64,000 bases of DNA from Lentzea sp. NEAU-D7 (GCF_026242055.1 NZ_JAPJDL010000022.1:62001-126000); one strand, 5' to 3'. Shown: positions 51,778-60,626, counted from the stretch's first letter. The notes: a model not told the origin generated them from the letters alone. Numbers and translations: made by a program.

Positions 51778-52731
51778 TCAGCCCTTGCGCTTCTTGACGT
51801 CCTCGGTCAGCTGCGGCGCGACGTTGAACAGGTCGCCCACGACACCGAAGTCGGCGATCTCGAAGATCGGCGCCTCGGGGTCCTTGTTGACCGCGACGAT
51901 CGTCTTCGAGGTCTGCATGCCCGCGCGGTGCTGGATCGCACCGGAGATGCCGAGCGCCACGTACAGCTGCGGCGAGACCGTCTTACCGGTCTGGCCCACC
52001 TGGAACTGGTGCGGGTAGTAGCCCGAGTCGACGGCGGCGCGCGAGGCACCGACGGCGGCACCGAGCGAGTCGGCGAGCTCCTCGACGACGGAGAACTTGT
52101 CGGCCGAGCCGACACCGCGGCCACCGGAGACGACGACCGAGGCCTCGGTCAGCTCCGGGCGGTCGCCGCCGACGACGGCTTCACGCGAGGTGATGCGGGC
52201 GGACTTGGCGGTGTCCACGGAGATGGAGACCGACTCGTCCAGCACGGCGTCCGCCGCGGACTCCTCGGCCTCGACGCCGCCGGGGCGGACGGTGATGACC
52301 GGGGTGCCCTTGCTGACCTTCGCCTTGACGACGAACGCGCCACCGAAGATGGACTGCACGCCGGTGCCGTCGGCCTCGACGTCCACGACGTCGACCAGCC
52401 AGCCGGCGTCGATGCGCGCGGCGAGACGGCCCGCGACCTCCTTGCCCTCGATCGTCGCGGAGACGAGCACCGCGGACGCGTTCGGGACGAGCGCGGCCAG
52501 CGCGTCGACCTTCGGGGTCGTGAGGAAGCCGGCGGCGTCGTCGGACTCGACGGCGTAGACCTTCGCGGCGCCGTACTTGCCCAGCGACTCGCGGATCTTC
52601 GACGCGGTGCCGGGAGCGCCCACGACCACCGCGGCCGGGGTGCCCAGGCGGCGCGCGGCCGTCAGCAGCTCGTAGCTGACCTTCTTGACCTCGCCGTCGA
52701 CGTGGTCGACCAGAACCAGAACTTCAGACAT
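51778..52731 (-). CDS. etfA: electron transfer flavoprotein subunit alpha
   Basis: 317 residues from ATG 52731. The C-terminal FAD-binding signature is intact: VVSGGRGVGSADKFSVVEEL, then GYYPHQFQVGQTGKTVSPQL and GISGAIQHRAGM. With EtfB it carries electrons from acyl-CoA dehydrogenases to the quinone pool. It follows etfB by 12 bp. Confidence 0.96.
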   Translation of the reverse strand: MSEVLVLVDHVDGEVKKVSYELLTAARRLGTPAAVVVGAPGTASKIRESLGKYGAAKVYAVESDDAAGFLTTPKVDALAALVPNASAVLVSATIEGKEVAGRLAARIDAGWLVDVVDVEADGTGVQSIFGGAFVVKAKVSKGTPVITVRPGGVEAEESAADAVLDESVSISVDTAKSARITSREAVVGGDRPELTEASVVVSGGRGVGSADKFSVVEELADSLGAAVGASRAAVDSGYYPHQFQVGQTGKTVSPQLYVALGISGAIQHRAGMQTSKTIVAVNKDPEAPIFEIADFGVVGDLFNVAPQLTEDVKKRKG

Positions 52732-52743
52732 GACTTCCCTCCC

Positions 52744-53526
52744 TCAGATGAGCTTCTGGCCGACGAGGAACTCGGCGATCTTGGATCCGCCGTCGCCGCC
52801 GTCCTCGATGCGCTGACCCGCGCTGCGCGGCGGCTTCGGGGAAGCCTCCTGCACCTGGGTGTACGCGCCGGACAGGCCGACCTCGGACGCGTCGATGCCC
52901 AGGTCCGCCACGGTGAGCGTGGAGACGGGCTTCTTCTTCGCGGCCATGATGCCCTTGAAGGACGGGTAACGCGGCTCGTTGATCTTCTCGGTCACGGAGA
53001 CCACGGCGGGGAGCGAGGCCTCGAGGAACGCGACGCCCTCGTCGGTCTCCCGCTCACCCTTGATCGTGGTGCCCTCGACGGTGACCTTGCGCAGCTGGGT
53101 GACCTGCGGCAGGCCGAGCAGCTCGGCGAGGATGGCCGGCACGGCGCCCGCGCGGCCGTCGGTGGCCTCGTTGCCCGCGATGACCAGGTCGACGTTCTCG
53201 ACCGTGCCGATCGCCTTCGCGAGGACCTTCGCCGTCGCCATCACGTCCGAGCCGTGCAGCGCCTCGTCGCTCACGTGGATCGCCTTGTCCGCACCCATCG
53301 ACAGCGCCTTGCGAATGGCGTCGGTGGCGCGGTCGGGACCCATCGCGATCACGGTCACCTCGCCGCCGTGGGCTTCCTGCAGCTGCAGGGCCTCTTCGAC
53401 GGCGCGCTCGTTGATCTCGTCGAGCACGGCATCCGCGGATTCGCGGTCAAGGGTGTGGTCGGCGTCGGTGAGCTTGCGCTCGGACCAGGTGTCAGGCACC
53501 TGCTTGACCAGGACAACAATGTTCAT
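52744..53526 (-). CDS. etfB: electron transfer flavoprotein subunit beta
   Basis: 260 residues from ATG 53526 (MNIVVLVKQVPDTW). AMP-binding region LVIAGNEATDGRAGAVPAIL and the recognition-loop region near GINEPRYP-like KINEPRYPSFKGIMAAKKKP are present. Partner of EtfA. The two correspond to Rv3029c-Rv3028c. Confidence 0.96.
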   Translation of the reverse strand: MNIVVLVKQVPDTWSERKLTDADHTLDRESADAVLDEINERAVEEALQLQEAHGGEVTVIAMGPDRATDAIRKALSMGADKAIHVSDEALHGSDVMATAKVLAKAIGTVENVDLVIAGNEATDGRAGAVPAILAELLGLPQVTQLRKVTVEGTTIKGERETDEGVAFLEASLPAVVSVTEKINEPRYPSFKGIMAAKKKPVSTLTVADLGIDASEVGLSGAYTQVQEASPKPPRSAGQRIEDGGDGGSKIAEFLVGQKLI

Positions 53527-53672
53527 AGGTCCTCTTCGACCTCCTGCGGACGGGCGGCGACGCTTGCGCGGAGGACTTTAGAACTGCGCCGCCGGGTGTT
53601 CACGACCCTGCCATCACCCGGATGTTACCCGCCAGTAGCAGCCCCGCAAACAGCAGCAAGCACCCCGCTAGC

Positions 53673-53686
53673 GTGACAGTTGTCAC
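53673..53686. promoter_or_regulatory. GntR-like palindrome between etfB and degV
   Basis: GTGACA and TGTCAC separated by GT, within the 215-bp divergent region 53527-53741. Candidate operator; the rest of the region shows no gene. Confidence 0.45.
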
Positions 53687-53741
53687 CCGTTGACGCCACC
53701 AACTGAGACCTAACCCATTCAGGGGACTAGGCTGCGCGGAC

Positions 53742-54584
53742 ATGTACCGGCGAGTAGCGATCGTGACAGACTCCACCGCTTGTCTCCCGGAGCAGCTGAC
53801 TGATCAACTCGGCATCGAAGTGGTGCAGATCCAGGTGCGGATCGGCGACCACACCGACGACGAGTCCCGCATCCCCGTTCCCGACCTGGTCTCGGCCATG
53901 CGTTCGAACGTGCCCGTCGCGACGATCCCGCCGGACCCCGGCGCGTTCTTCTGGACGTACAACGAACTGGCCGCGCAGGGCGTTCGCTCGATCGTGTCGG
54001 TGCACGTGTCGAGCCGCCAGTCCGCGACCGTCGAGGCCGCCCGGGAAGCCGCGGGCAAGGTCCGCGTGCCCGTGCACGTCGTGGACACGCACACCTGCGG
54101 GATGAGCATCGGCTACGCCGTCCAGGCCGCCGCGAAGGTCGCCGAGGCGGGTGGCAGCGTGGAGAAGGTGCTCGCGACCGCGCAGCGCCGTTTCGACAGG
54201 TCCACCGAGCTGATCTACGTCGACACCCTGGAGTACCTGCGCCGCGGTGGCCGCATCGGTGCCGCGGCCGCACTGGTCGGCGGCGTGCTGTCGATGAAGC
54301 CGCTGCTGACCATGGCCGACGGCCAGATCACGCCGCTGGACAAGGTGATCGGCGCCGACCGCGCGCTCAACCGGATGCTGGACATCGCGGTCAAGCGCGC
54401 GGGCACCGACACCGTGGACGTCGCCGTGGAGCACTTCGACGCCGAGGAGAAGGCGTCGCGGTTGTTGCGCAAGCTCCGGCGCAGCGTTCCCAACGTCCGC
54501 CAGTTCATGCTGACGCAGGTCAGCTCGGCCATCGGAGCCCACGTGGGCCCAGGTGCGCTGGGGATCACCGTTTCGCCGGTCTGA
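53742..54584 (+). CDS. DegV-family fatty-acid-binding protein (paralogue 1)
   Basis: 280 residues from ATG 53742. Family signatures: VAIVTDSTACLPEQL at the N-terminus, VSVHVSSRQSATVEAA, YVDTLEYLRRGGRIGAAAA, MKPLLTMADGQI and the C-terminal VGPGALGITVSPV. DegV/FakB-type proteins bind one fatty acid and present it to a kinase or synthase. A second paralogue lies at 58655. It is followed by a 49-aa gene. Confidence 0.93.
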   Translation: MYRRVAIVTDSTACLPEQLTDQLGIEVVQIQVRIGDHTDDESRIPVPDLVSAMRSNVPVATIPPDPGAFFWTYNELAAQGVRSIVSVHVSSRQSATVEAAREAAGKVRVPVHVVDTHTCGMSIGYAVQAAAKVAEAGGSVEKVLATAQRRFDRSTELIYVDTLEYLRRGGRIGAAAALVGGVLSMKPLLTMADGQITPLDKVIGADRALNRMLDIAVKRAGTDTVDVAVEHFDAEEKASRLLRKLRRSVPNVRQFMLTQVSSAIGAHVGPGALGITVSPV

Positions 54585-54648
54585 CCACCGGGAACTCCGG
54601 GAGCGGTTTCGTCCGTTGAAATGGACGTAACGGACACCTGGAGGACCG

Positions 54649-54798
54649 ATGGCCGGCTTCATGGACAAGATCACCAGGTTCCTGCGCAGTCCGCAGGGCC
54701 ACAAGCTGCAAGCGAAGGCACGGCAGATGGCGCAGGACCCGCGCAAGCGCGCCCAGGCCGAACAGCTGCTGCGCAAGTTCCGCGGCAGGAAGCACTAA
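54649..54798 (+). CDS. 49-aa basic protein downstream of degV
   Basis: ATG 54649 with GGAGG 4 nt upstream. Strongly basic and helical: FMDKITRFLRSPQGHKLQAK, then RKRAQAEQLLRKFRGRKH. No membrane segment. Probably a conserved small actinobacterial protein that binds nucleic acid or membranes; unassigned. Its stop overlaps the stop of the convergent lyase gene. Confidence 0.7.
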   Translation: MAGFMDKITRFLRSPQGHKLQAKARQMAQDPRKRAQAEQLLRKFRGRKH

Positions 54799-55601
54799 CT
54801 CTTGAAGAGCGCGTTGAGATCGCCGTAGGCAAGGCCGTTCTCAACGCTGCCGTACGTGCCCTTGGTCAGCATCTCCTCCGCTGCCCGCCTGGCAACGGCG
54901 TAGGCGGCCTCGGCCACAGCAGAGCCGAGGCTGACCCGCGCCACGCCCGCCTTCGCCAACTCGGCGACGGCGGGCGCGCCGGGCCCCACGAGAACGTTGA
55001 GCGGCGCGGCGATCCCCTTCGCCAGCTCCGCGACCGTCTCCAGATCGGTCACCCCCGGCACGAAGATGCCGCTCGCCCCGGCCTCGATGAACTTCGAGGC
55101 ACGCTCCAGCGTCCGCTCGAGCCTCGTCGCCGGGTCACCCACTCCGCGCAGGAACGTGTCGATCCGCGCGTTGATGTACAACTCCGGCGCGGCCTCGTGC
55201 GCCGCGGCGAACCGCTCGGCCTGCTCCGCGACGTCGCGCTGCCCCGCACCGAGCCCGTCCTCGATGTTGACGCCGGACGCCCCCGCCTGCGCGACCGCGC
55301 GCATCGTCTCCGCCACCTCGCCGGCCGTGTCACCGAACCCGGTCTCGATGTCCGCGCTCACCGGAATCCCCACGGCGGCAACGATCCTGGCCACGAGGTC
55401 GACCGCACGGTCCCGCGCGATGTGGTCGCCGTCGGCAGCACCGAGGCTCCACGCCACACCCGCACTCGTGGTGGCGACAGCGGTCGCACCGGCGGCCTCG
55501 ACGACGAGCGCGGAGGCGACGTCCCAGGCGTTGGGCAGGGCGAGCGGACCGGGCTTGTGCAGCGCGTGGAAGAGCGTCGTTCGATCAGAGGCGGAAGTCA
55601 T
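54795..55601 (-). CDS. isocitrate lyase/PEP mutase-family enzyme
   Basis: 268 residues from ATG 55601. ICL/PEPM barrel: LPNAWDVASALVVEAAGATA, then VSADIETGFG with metal-binding Asp/Glu, GVNIEDGLG, and INARIDTFL. Members cleave carbon-carbon bonds (2-methylisocitrate, oxaloacetate) or rearrange phosphonates. The catalytic Cys loop (KKCGH) of true isocitrate lyase is absent, so the reaction is open. Confidence 0.88.
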   Translation of the reverse strand: MTSASDRTTLFHALHKPGPLALPNAWDVASALVVEAAGATAVATTSAGVAWSLGAADGDHIARDRAVDLVARIVAAVGIPVSADIETGFGDTAGEVAETMRAVAQAGASGVNIEDGLGAGQRDVAEQAERFAAAHEAAPELYINARIDTFLRGVGDPATRLERTLERASKFIEAGASGIFVPGVTDLETVAELAKGIAAPLNVLVGPGAPAVAELAKAGVARVSLGSAVAEAAYAVARRAAEEMLTKGTYGSVENGLAYGDLNALFKS

Positions 55602-55704
55602 GATCGATTGATATCAGCAGGCACCGGTCCAGGTCCGGCGAAAATCGGACAGGTACCGACGACTTTCCGACATTCTCGCCGGATGCCCTCGCCTGGTCGC
55701 ATCG

Positions 55705-56826
55705 CTAGTTGCTGCCCGCCTTGCGGCGCACCTCTTCGAACGACCGCAGGTAACGCCGGCGGAAGTCCTCCCGCTCGACCCACGTGGTGTGCTCGGCGGG
55801 CTGGGGTGAGGCGGGTGGGGGCAGCTCGGTCTGCGCTGCGGGCCGCGGGGCCGGGTCGGTTTCCTCGGCGGTTGCCTCGAAGGGAGCCTCTAGGGGTGCT
55901 TCGGCAAGCGCTTCGGTTTCCGGGTCCGCGGTTCCGGCGTGCACCGCGGGTTCGGTGCGCTCCGCGGGTTCGGCGCGCTTCTCAAGCCCGGCGTAGTTCA
56001 TGGGCGCGGCGTGCTCGGCGACGGTCTCAAAACTGTCGGTGCTCGGCGCTACGGTTGATTCGGGGGCTTCGAAATCCCCCATGGGGGGAGCGAGGTCCCC
56101 ATCCCGATCATATCGAGCAGCACCGACAGTTTCGGGCTCCGCGAGTTCTGCGGGCTCCGCCGCCCGCCTGGGCTCGGTCATCGGCGCAAGATCGGCCGCG
56201 CACTCGGGTTCGGCGGCCAGCGCGCGCTTCAACACCGACGCTCTCTTCGCCATCCGCTCGGGCTTCGCCACCGACGCGCGCTTCGTCGCCGAGTCAGGCA
56301 TCGCCACCGACTCAACCTTCGACACCAGGTCAGGCTTCGCCACCGGCTCCAGCGCTGCCACTGAGTCAGGCAGCACGACCGGCTCAAGCGTTGCCACCAG
56401 GTCAGGCTTCATCACCGACTCAAGCGTCGGCACCAGGTCGAGCTTCGCCGCCGGTTCAAGCGTCGACAGCGGGTCAGCCTCCAACACCGGCTCGAGCTTC
56501 GACACTCGCCCGGACCCAGCGATCAGCCCAGGCATCGCCACCGGCTCGGCCAGCGCCACCGGCTCGGCCAGCGCCGCCAGCGCCGGTTCCCTGTGTGACA
56601 ACCCCACCACGGGGTTGCGGTGGATCGGCCGCGAGTCGTACTCGTCGTCCACCGGCTCGACGGCGACGGGCCTGTCCACCCACGTCCGCTCGTCCGGCGC
56701 CTCCGCAGGGGCAGGCACTTGGGAGTCGGCGTCCTCGCGACGCCGCACCAGCACGTACATGAGGGCCGCCCCCAACGTGAAGGACAGCACGCACAGCCCG
56801 AAGACGATCCCGACTGCCCCTGCCAT
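55705..56826 (-). CDS. single-pass membrane protein with acidic 12-residue repeats
   Basis: 373 residues from ATG 56826. One N-terminal helix (GIVFGLCVLSFTLGAALMYV) followed by RRRED, so the long C-terminal part should be cytoplasmic. Residues ~109-206 are about eight imperfect 12-residue units of the form (T/S/A)LEPVxKPDLVx, shifting to KRASVAKPERMA. The rest is Glu/Ala/Pro-rich and disordered, and the C-terminus is helical and basic (WVEREDFRRRYLRSFEEVRR). Third gene of an operon with the OmpA-like and DivIVA-like genes. Likely a scaffold; no family recognised. Confidence 0.75.
   Translation of the reverse strand: MAGAVGIVFGLCVLSFTLGAALMYVLVRRREDADSQVPAPAEAPDERTWVDRPVAVEPVDDEYDSRPIHRNPVVGLSHREPALAALAEPVALAEPVAMPGLIAGSGRVSKLEPVLEADPLSTLEPAAKLDLVPTLESVMKPDLVATLEPVVLPDSVAALEPVAKPDLVSKVESVAMPDSATKRASVAKPERMAKRASVLKRALAAEPECAADLAPMTEPRRAAEPAELAEPETVGAARYDRDGDLAPPMGDFEAPESTVAPSTDSFETVAEHAAPMNYAGLEKRAEPAERTEPAVHAGTADPETEALAEAPLEAPFEATAEETDPAPRPAAQTELPPPASPQPAEHTTWVEREDFRRRYLRSFEEVRRKAGSN
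56209..56502. repeat. 36-bp degenerate tandem repeat in membrane protein gene
   Basis: DNA encoding about eight 12-residue units, with diverged third positions. Unit number may vary between strains. Confidence 0.6.
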
Positions 56827-56837
56827 TGCGAAGGCTC

Positions 56838-57392
56838 CTAGCTGACGAGGACGTCGATCTGAGGACCGAAATCCGTGGGCGGGCCCCACACGGGGTCCAC
56901 GATCACGCGAGTGGCGACGACCTTGTCCACGCCCTGCTCGGCCAGGTACTGCCGCAGCAGGGCTGCCCGTTCCATCGCGAGCACGTCGCAGCGGTGCGAC
57001 GCCGTCTCGCCGTTCCACGCGTGCGCCACCAGCGTCACCGAGCCGGTGGCGTTGCGCAGGACGCCGGCCAACGAGCGCCGCACGTCCTCACCGCGGCCTG
57101 CCAGCGACGCGGTGCCCGGCGCGAACGTGATGCCCTTGACGGCGTGCGCGGAGAACAGGTCTCGCACCGCCTGCTGCGCCACCGCGGCGGACAGCAGGAC
57201 CGGCGCTGGGGGCTCCATTCGCAGCGGTGCCACGAAGTCGGTGACCGGTACCGGGCCCGCGAGGACTGCGGGCACCGCGGGCGACGACGACAGCGCCGTC
57301 TCCAGCTCGTCGCCGTACACGGAGAACCCGAACGCCGTCACCGACGCGGGCACCATCAGTGCACCGACCACGAGCGGGACCCAGCGCTTCAC
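56838..57392 (-). CDS. OmpA-like periplasmic/cell-wall domain protein
   Basis: 184 residues from GTG 57392, overlapping the DivIVA-like gene stop (GTGA). An N-terminal membrane anchor or signal (WVPLVVGALMVPASVTAFGF), a linker, then an OmpA-C-like domain: ITFAPGTASLAGRGEDVRRS, LVAHAWNGETASHRCDVLAM, ERAALLRQYL. The Arg of the peptidoglycan site is kept, but the usual Asp of the GHTD motif is replaced, so wall binding may be altered. Eleven bp before the repeat protein gene. Confidence 0.75.
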   Translation of the reverse strand: MKRWVPLVVGALMVPASVTAFGFSVYGDELETALSSSPAVPAVLAGPVPVTDFVAPLRMEPPAPVLLSAAVAQQAVRDLFSAHAVKGITFAPGTASLAGRGEDVRRSLAGVLRNATGSVTLVAHAWNGETASHRCDVLAMERAALLRQYLAEQGVDKVVATRVIVDPVWGPPTDFGPQIDVLVS

Positions 57393-58339
57393 GACGCGGC
57401 GACCTGTTCCGGGATGTGCATCGGGGCGACTCGGTCGGCGGCCACGGACAGGGCCGCGCGGGCCGCGGAGAGTTGCGAGTGGACGACGCGCTTGAGCTCG
57501 TGCAGTTCGTTGGTGCGGTCAGCCACTTCGGCCAGGCGGCGCTGCGCCTCACGGCACGCCATCTTCACCATGAACTCCGAGCGCGCCCTGGCCAGCGCCT
57601 CCTGCTCCTGCAGGTGTTGCGCGGCCTCGTTGCGGCGCCGGGTCATCGTGAGTTCGAAGAACTGCTGGGCCTTCTCGCGCTTGCGCTCGGAGTCGGCCTC
57701 CAGCGAGTTGCACTGGAGAGCGGTCTCGCGCAGCAGCATGTCCGCGTCGGTCTGAGCCTGGGCGACCGCCTCCGCGCATTCGCGCTCGACCTCGTCGGCG
57801 CGCTGGCGGTGCTGGGCTTCGAGGTCGGCGCAGCGGCGTTCCATCTCCAGCTCGCGCCGTTCCATGGCGGCGGCGCGGGTGGCGCAGTCCTGGCGAGAGG
57901 CGTAGAGCTCGGACTCCGCCTCCGCGCGCATGGCGGCGGACTCGCGCTCGGCCTCGGCGCGCAGTGCGGCCACCTCGACGTCGGTGCGCGCACGGAGATC
58001 GGCGCACTCGCGTTCGGTCTGCAGGTGCATCTCCGCCGTCTCGTCCTCGGCGAGGCGGAGCATGCGGTGCATCCGTTCGGTGGCGCTCGCATGCGTGCCC
58101 GAGGTCGATTCGAGGCGTTCGATCCTGGCGCGCGCGTCCTCCAGGTCCTGGCGCGTCATTTCCAGCAGCTTGCGCAGATCCGCCGCCTGCGCCAGTGCCT
58201 CGGCCCTGTCGAGGCTCGTGAAGCGCAGCTGCTCCTCGAGATTCTCGATGTGCTCGATGACCTGACGTCGGTGAAAACCTCGGTAGACAACGTCAAAACC
58301 GGCGTGCAGCGGAACTAGTTCCTGCTCTTTTGCACCCAT
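57389..58339 (-). CDS. DivIVA-like coiled-coil protein
   Basis: 316 residues from ATG 58339 (AGG 6-7 nt upstream; GTG 58345 also possible). The N-terminus AGFDVVYRGFHRRQVIEHIE resembles the DivIVA/GpsB lipid-binding start. Residues ~35-300 are almost continuous coiled coil rich in Glu, Ala and Arg with several Cys. It may self-assemble at curved membranes (poles, septa). First gene of the three-gene operon with a wall-binding-like and a membrane repeat protein. Confidence 0.78.
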   Translation of the reverse strand: MGAKEQELVPLHAGFDVVYRGFHRRQVIEHIENLEEQLRFTSLDRAEALAQAADLRKLLEMTRQDLEDARARIERLESTSGTHASATERMHRMLRLAEDETAEMHLQTERECADLRARTDVEVAALRAEAERESAAMRAEAESELYASRQDCATRAAAMERRELEMERRCADLEAQHRQRADEVERECAEAVAQAQTDADMLLRETALQCNSLEADSERKREKAQQFFELTMTRRRNEAAQHLQEQEALARARSEFMVKMACREAQRRLAEVADRTNELHELKRVVHSQLSAARAALSVAADRVAPMHIPEQVAAS

Positions 58340-58345
58340 GGTCAC

Positions 58346-58654
58346 CTACTCACTCAACCGGGCTGAAGATTGTGCGAGCTTACCCACGGCAGATGGGGCC
58401 AACCAGCGTCGAAAGTGGACGGACGGCCATGATGTAACACTTGGAATAATGGCTCTTTCCAGCGGAAACGAGTCATTACTAGATCAACACCAAACACCGG
58501 CCAGTCACCCGATTGTGTCAAGTAGGGCGCCTTTCCAGGGTGTTCACTCCGTGCGTTCGGCGTGCACGGAAAGCAACCGTCCGGGCCGAAGTCACACGAA
58601 TTGCCTTCGATCGGTCGTGGCTACTTCGATCACGCTTCGTTAACCTCCTCGTTC
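58346..58654. promoter_or_regulatory. divergent non-coding region, lower GC
   Basis: About 310 bp between the coiled-coil operon and the second degV. It is clearly less GC-rich than its surroundings (around 58430-58500) and should hold both promoters. No gene or strong repeat seen. Confidence 0.45.
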
Positions 58655-59497
58655 GTGTCCTCACGAGTAGCCGTCGTCACCGACTCGACCGCGTCACTCC
58701 CGGCCCGGTTGGCGGACCGGTTCAACATCATCACCGTCCCGATGCAGCTCAAGATCGGGTCGGAGCTGATCGACGAGGCGTACGTGCCGACCGACCGGTT
58801 GCTGCGGGCGATGGAGGCGCAGATCCCGATCACGACGCAGCCACCGGCGCCGGACGCGTTCTTCTGGGCCTACCAGGACGCGTGGGCGAAGGGCGCGGAG
58901 ACGATCGTCTCGGTGCACGTGACGCCGAAGCTCTCCCCCGCGACCGACGCGGCGAAGGTGGCCGCGGCCAAGTCGCGCGTGCCGGTGTTCATCGTGGACT
59001 CGCACTCGTCTGGGATGACGCTCGGGTTCGCGGCGCTCGCGGCCGCACGGATCGTGCAGAGCGGCGGGAACGTCCAGAACGCGCGCAACGTCGCCGAGCA
59101 GCGCGGGCGCGACGCGAACGTGCTGATCTACGTCGACACCCTGCACTACCTGCGCCAGGCCGGCCGGGTCAGCGCGGCGGCGAAGCTCTTCGGCGACGCG
59201 CTCTCGGTGAAGCCGCTGCTCACGGTCGTGAACGGCGAGGTGGAGCCGTTCGACAAGGTCGTCGGCCGCGATCGGGCGCTGGCGAAGCTCGTGGACAAGG
59301 CCGTGGCGCTCGCCTACGGGCGCAACGTCGACCTCGCGGTCGAGCACTTCGCGGCCGAGAAGGAGGGCCACGAGCTGCTCCAGATGCTGCAGAAGCGGAT
59401 CCCGCACGCCCGCGACATCGTCCTGACGCAGGTCAGCGCGGCGATCGGTGCGAACGTGGGGCCGGGAGCGCTGGCCGTCACGGTCTCGCCGTTCTGA
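58655..59497 (+). CDS. DegV-family fatty-acid-binding protein (paralogue 2)
   Basis: 280 residues from GTG 58655 (VSSRVAVVTDSTASLPARLA). Same signatures as paralogue 1: VSVHVTPKLSPATDAA, YVDTLHYLRQAGRVSAAAK, VKPLLTVVNGEVEPFDKV and VGPGALAVTVSPF. The two are the same length and alignable throughout, so they arose by duplication. Lipid-binding function as for paralogue 1. Confidence 0.93.
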   Translation: MSSRVAVVTDSTASLPARLADRFNIITVPMQLKIGSELIDEAYVPTDRLLRAMEAQIPITTQPPAPDAFFWAYQDAWAKGAETIVSVHVTPKLSPATDAAKVAAAKSRVPVFIVDSHSSGMTLGFAALAAARIVQSGGNVQNARNVAEQRGRDANVLIYVDTLHYLRQAGRVSAAAKLFGDALSVKPLLTVVNGEVEPFDKVVGRDRALAKLVDKAVALAYGRNVDLAVEHFAAEKEGHELLQMLQKRIPHARDIVLTQVSAAIGANVGPGALAVTVSPF

Positions 59498-60148
59498 TCA
59501 GAGGTCCGCGACTTCCTCCGCGAGGAGCAGGCCGGGGTCGAACCCCAGGGGCGTGAGGTGCCCGGCGAGCTCGAGCGAGAGCACGCCCTGCAGGCGGGTC
59601 CAGAAGGACAGGGCGCGGTGCACGGTCGGCGACGACGCCGGCAGCGCGCCCGCCCACCCGCGGTTCAGGCCCAGCACGACGTCGAACGGGGACCGCGGCT
59701 GCTCGTCCGGCGAGCCGCCGCAGACCTCCAGCAGCACCGCCAGGATCTCGTCCGAGATCGCGGTGATGTCGTCGGGCGCGTGGTAGCCGGGCACGGGCGT
59801 GCCGTAGATGAGCAGGTACCGCTGCGGGTCGCTCAGCGCCCACTCCCTGATGACCGCGGCGAGCGCCACGACCGTGGTGCCCGCCTCGTGGGCGGCGCGG
59901 ACGGTGTCGGCGAGGCTGCGGTAGGCGTCCCGGATGAGCGCGGTGATCAGCTCGTCGCGGCCGGCGAAGTACCGGTAGAGCGCGGGCCCGCTCATGCCCA
60001 TCTCCTTGGCGATGGCGTTGAGCGACAGCGCTGACACCCCGGCCGTGGCGATCTGCTCCCACGCGTGCCGCTTGACCTCGTCGCGCACCTGGGCCCGGTA
60101 GCGCTCGCGAGGGTTCCGCCCCGCGTCGGTCACAGACTCCGTCGCCAT
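59498..60148 (-). CDS. TetR-family repressor
   Basis: 216 residues from ATG 60148. The HTH is AGVSALSLNAIAKEMGMSGP followed by ALYRYFAGRDELI. The C-terminal part fits the WHG-type TetR ligand domain (WALSDPQRYLLIYGTPVPGY). It is divergent from a three-helix membrane protein gene, and a perfect palindrome lies between them, so it most likely represses that gene and itself. Confidence 0.92.
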   Translation of the reverse strand: MATESVTDAGRNPRERYRAQVRDEVKRHAWEQIATAGVSALSLNAIAKEMGMSGPALYRYFAGRDELITALIRDAYRSLADTVRAAHEAGTTVVALAAVIREWALSDPQRYLLIYGTPVPGYHAPDDITAISDEILAVLLEVCGGSPDEQPRSPFDVVLGLNRGWAGALPASSPTVHRALSFWTRLQGVLSLELAGHLTPLGFDPGLLLAEEVADL

Positions 60149-60172
60149 GGTTAGACCCTCTCACACTTGTTA

Positions 60173-60202
60173 TTGACAGTCACGCATGCGACAGCCTAGC
60201 TT
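60173..60202 (+). promoter_or_regulatory. promoter of the TetR-controlled membrane protein gene
   Basis: TTGACA (60173-60178), 18-nt spacer, TAGCTT (60197-60202), with the TetR-type palindrome starting 15 bp downstream. Confidence 0.6.
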
Positions 60203-60216
60203 GAGCATGTCATCGC

Positions 60217-60233
60217 AGTTAGAGGCTCTAACT
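60217..60233. promoter_or_regulatory. TetR operator
   Basis: AGTTAGAG-G-CTCTAACT is a perfect palindrome with 8-bp halves. It lies around or just after the predicted start of transcription, where a bound dimer would block expression. Confidence 0.75.
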
Positions 60234-60268
60234 ACAGCTACTTCCACTAACGAACGAGGGAGACCGTC

Positions 60269-60616
60269 ATGACGACGACCACCGCAAAGACCGCTAACCC
60301 GTCGACGTCAGCCCTGGTCGCGGCTTGGGCCGCGCCGGTCATGGTCATCGGCCAGTTCGGCCTGCTGTCCGGGATCCCGATCGCCGTCGCACTCGTCGCG
60401 AGCCTGCGCGACCGCCGGTCACGGGTGCTCCGCTGGTGGACGGGAGCGCTCACGCTCGCCTACGCCGTCCCGTTGACGATGTGGCTCGCCGGCCCGAGCG
60501 AGGCCCCCAGCCTGTCGAAGTACATGAGCCCCGCGATGACCGCGGCCCTCGCCGCGACCGGTGTCGCGACCGCCATCGCGCACCAGGTAGTTCGCAGGCG
60601 GTCTACTCACAAGTAA
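60269..60616 (+). CDS. three-helix membrane protein under TetR control
   Basis: 115 residues from ATG 60269 (GAGGGAGA upstream). Hydrophobic segments: LVAAWAAPVMVIGQFGLLSG with IPIAVALVASL, ALTLAYAVPLTMWLAG, and TAALAATGVATAIAHQVV. Typical of small membrane proteins paired with TetR genes in actinomycetes; substrate or role unknown. Confidence 0.8.
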   Translation: MTTTTAKTANPSTSALVAAWAAPVMVIGQFGLLSGIPIAVALVASLRDRRSRVLRWWTGALTLAYAVPLTMWLAGPSEAPSLSKYMSPAMTAALAATGVATAIAHQVVRRRSTHK

Positions 60617-60626
60617 CCTGGCGGGC

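Noticed and set aside
51193..53676. 827-codon open frame antisense to etfA/etfB
   Set aside because: Shadow of the etf genes; no recognisable protein.
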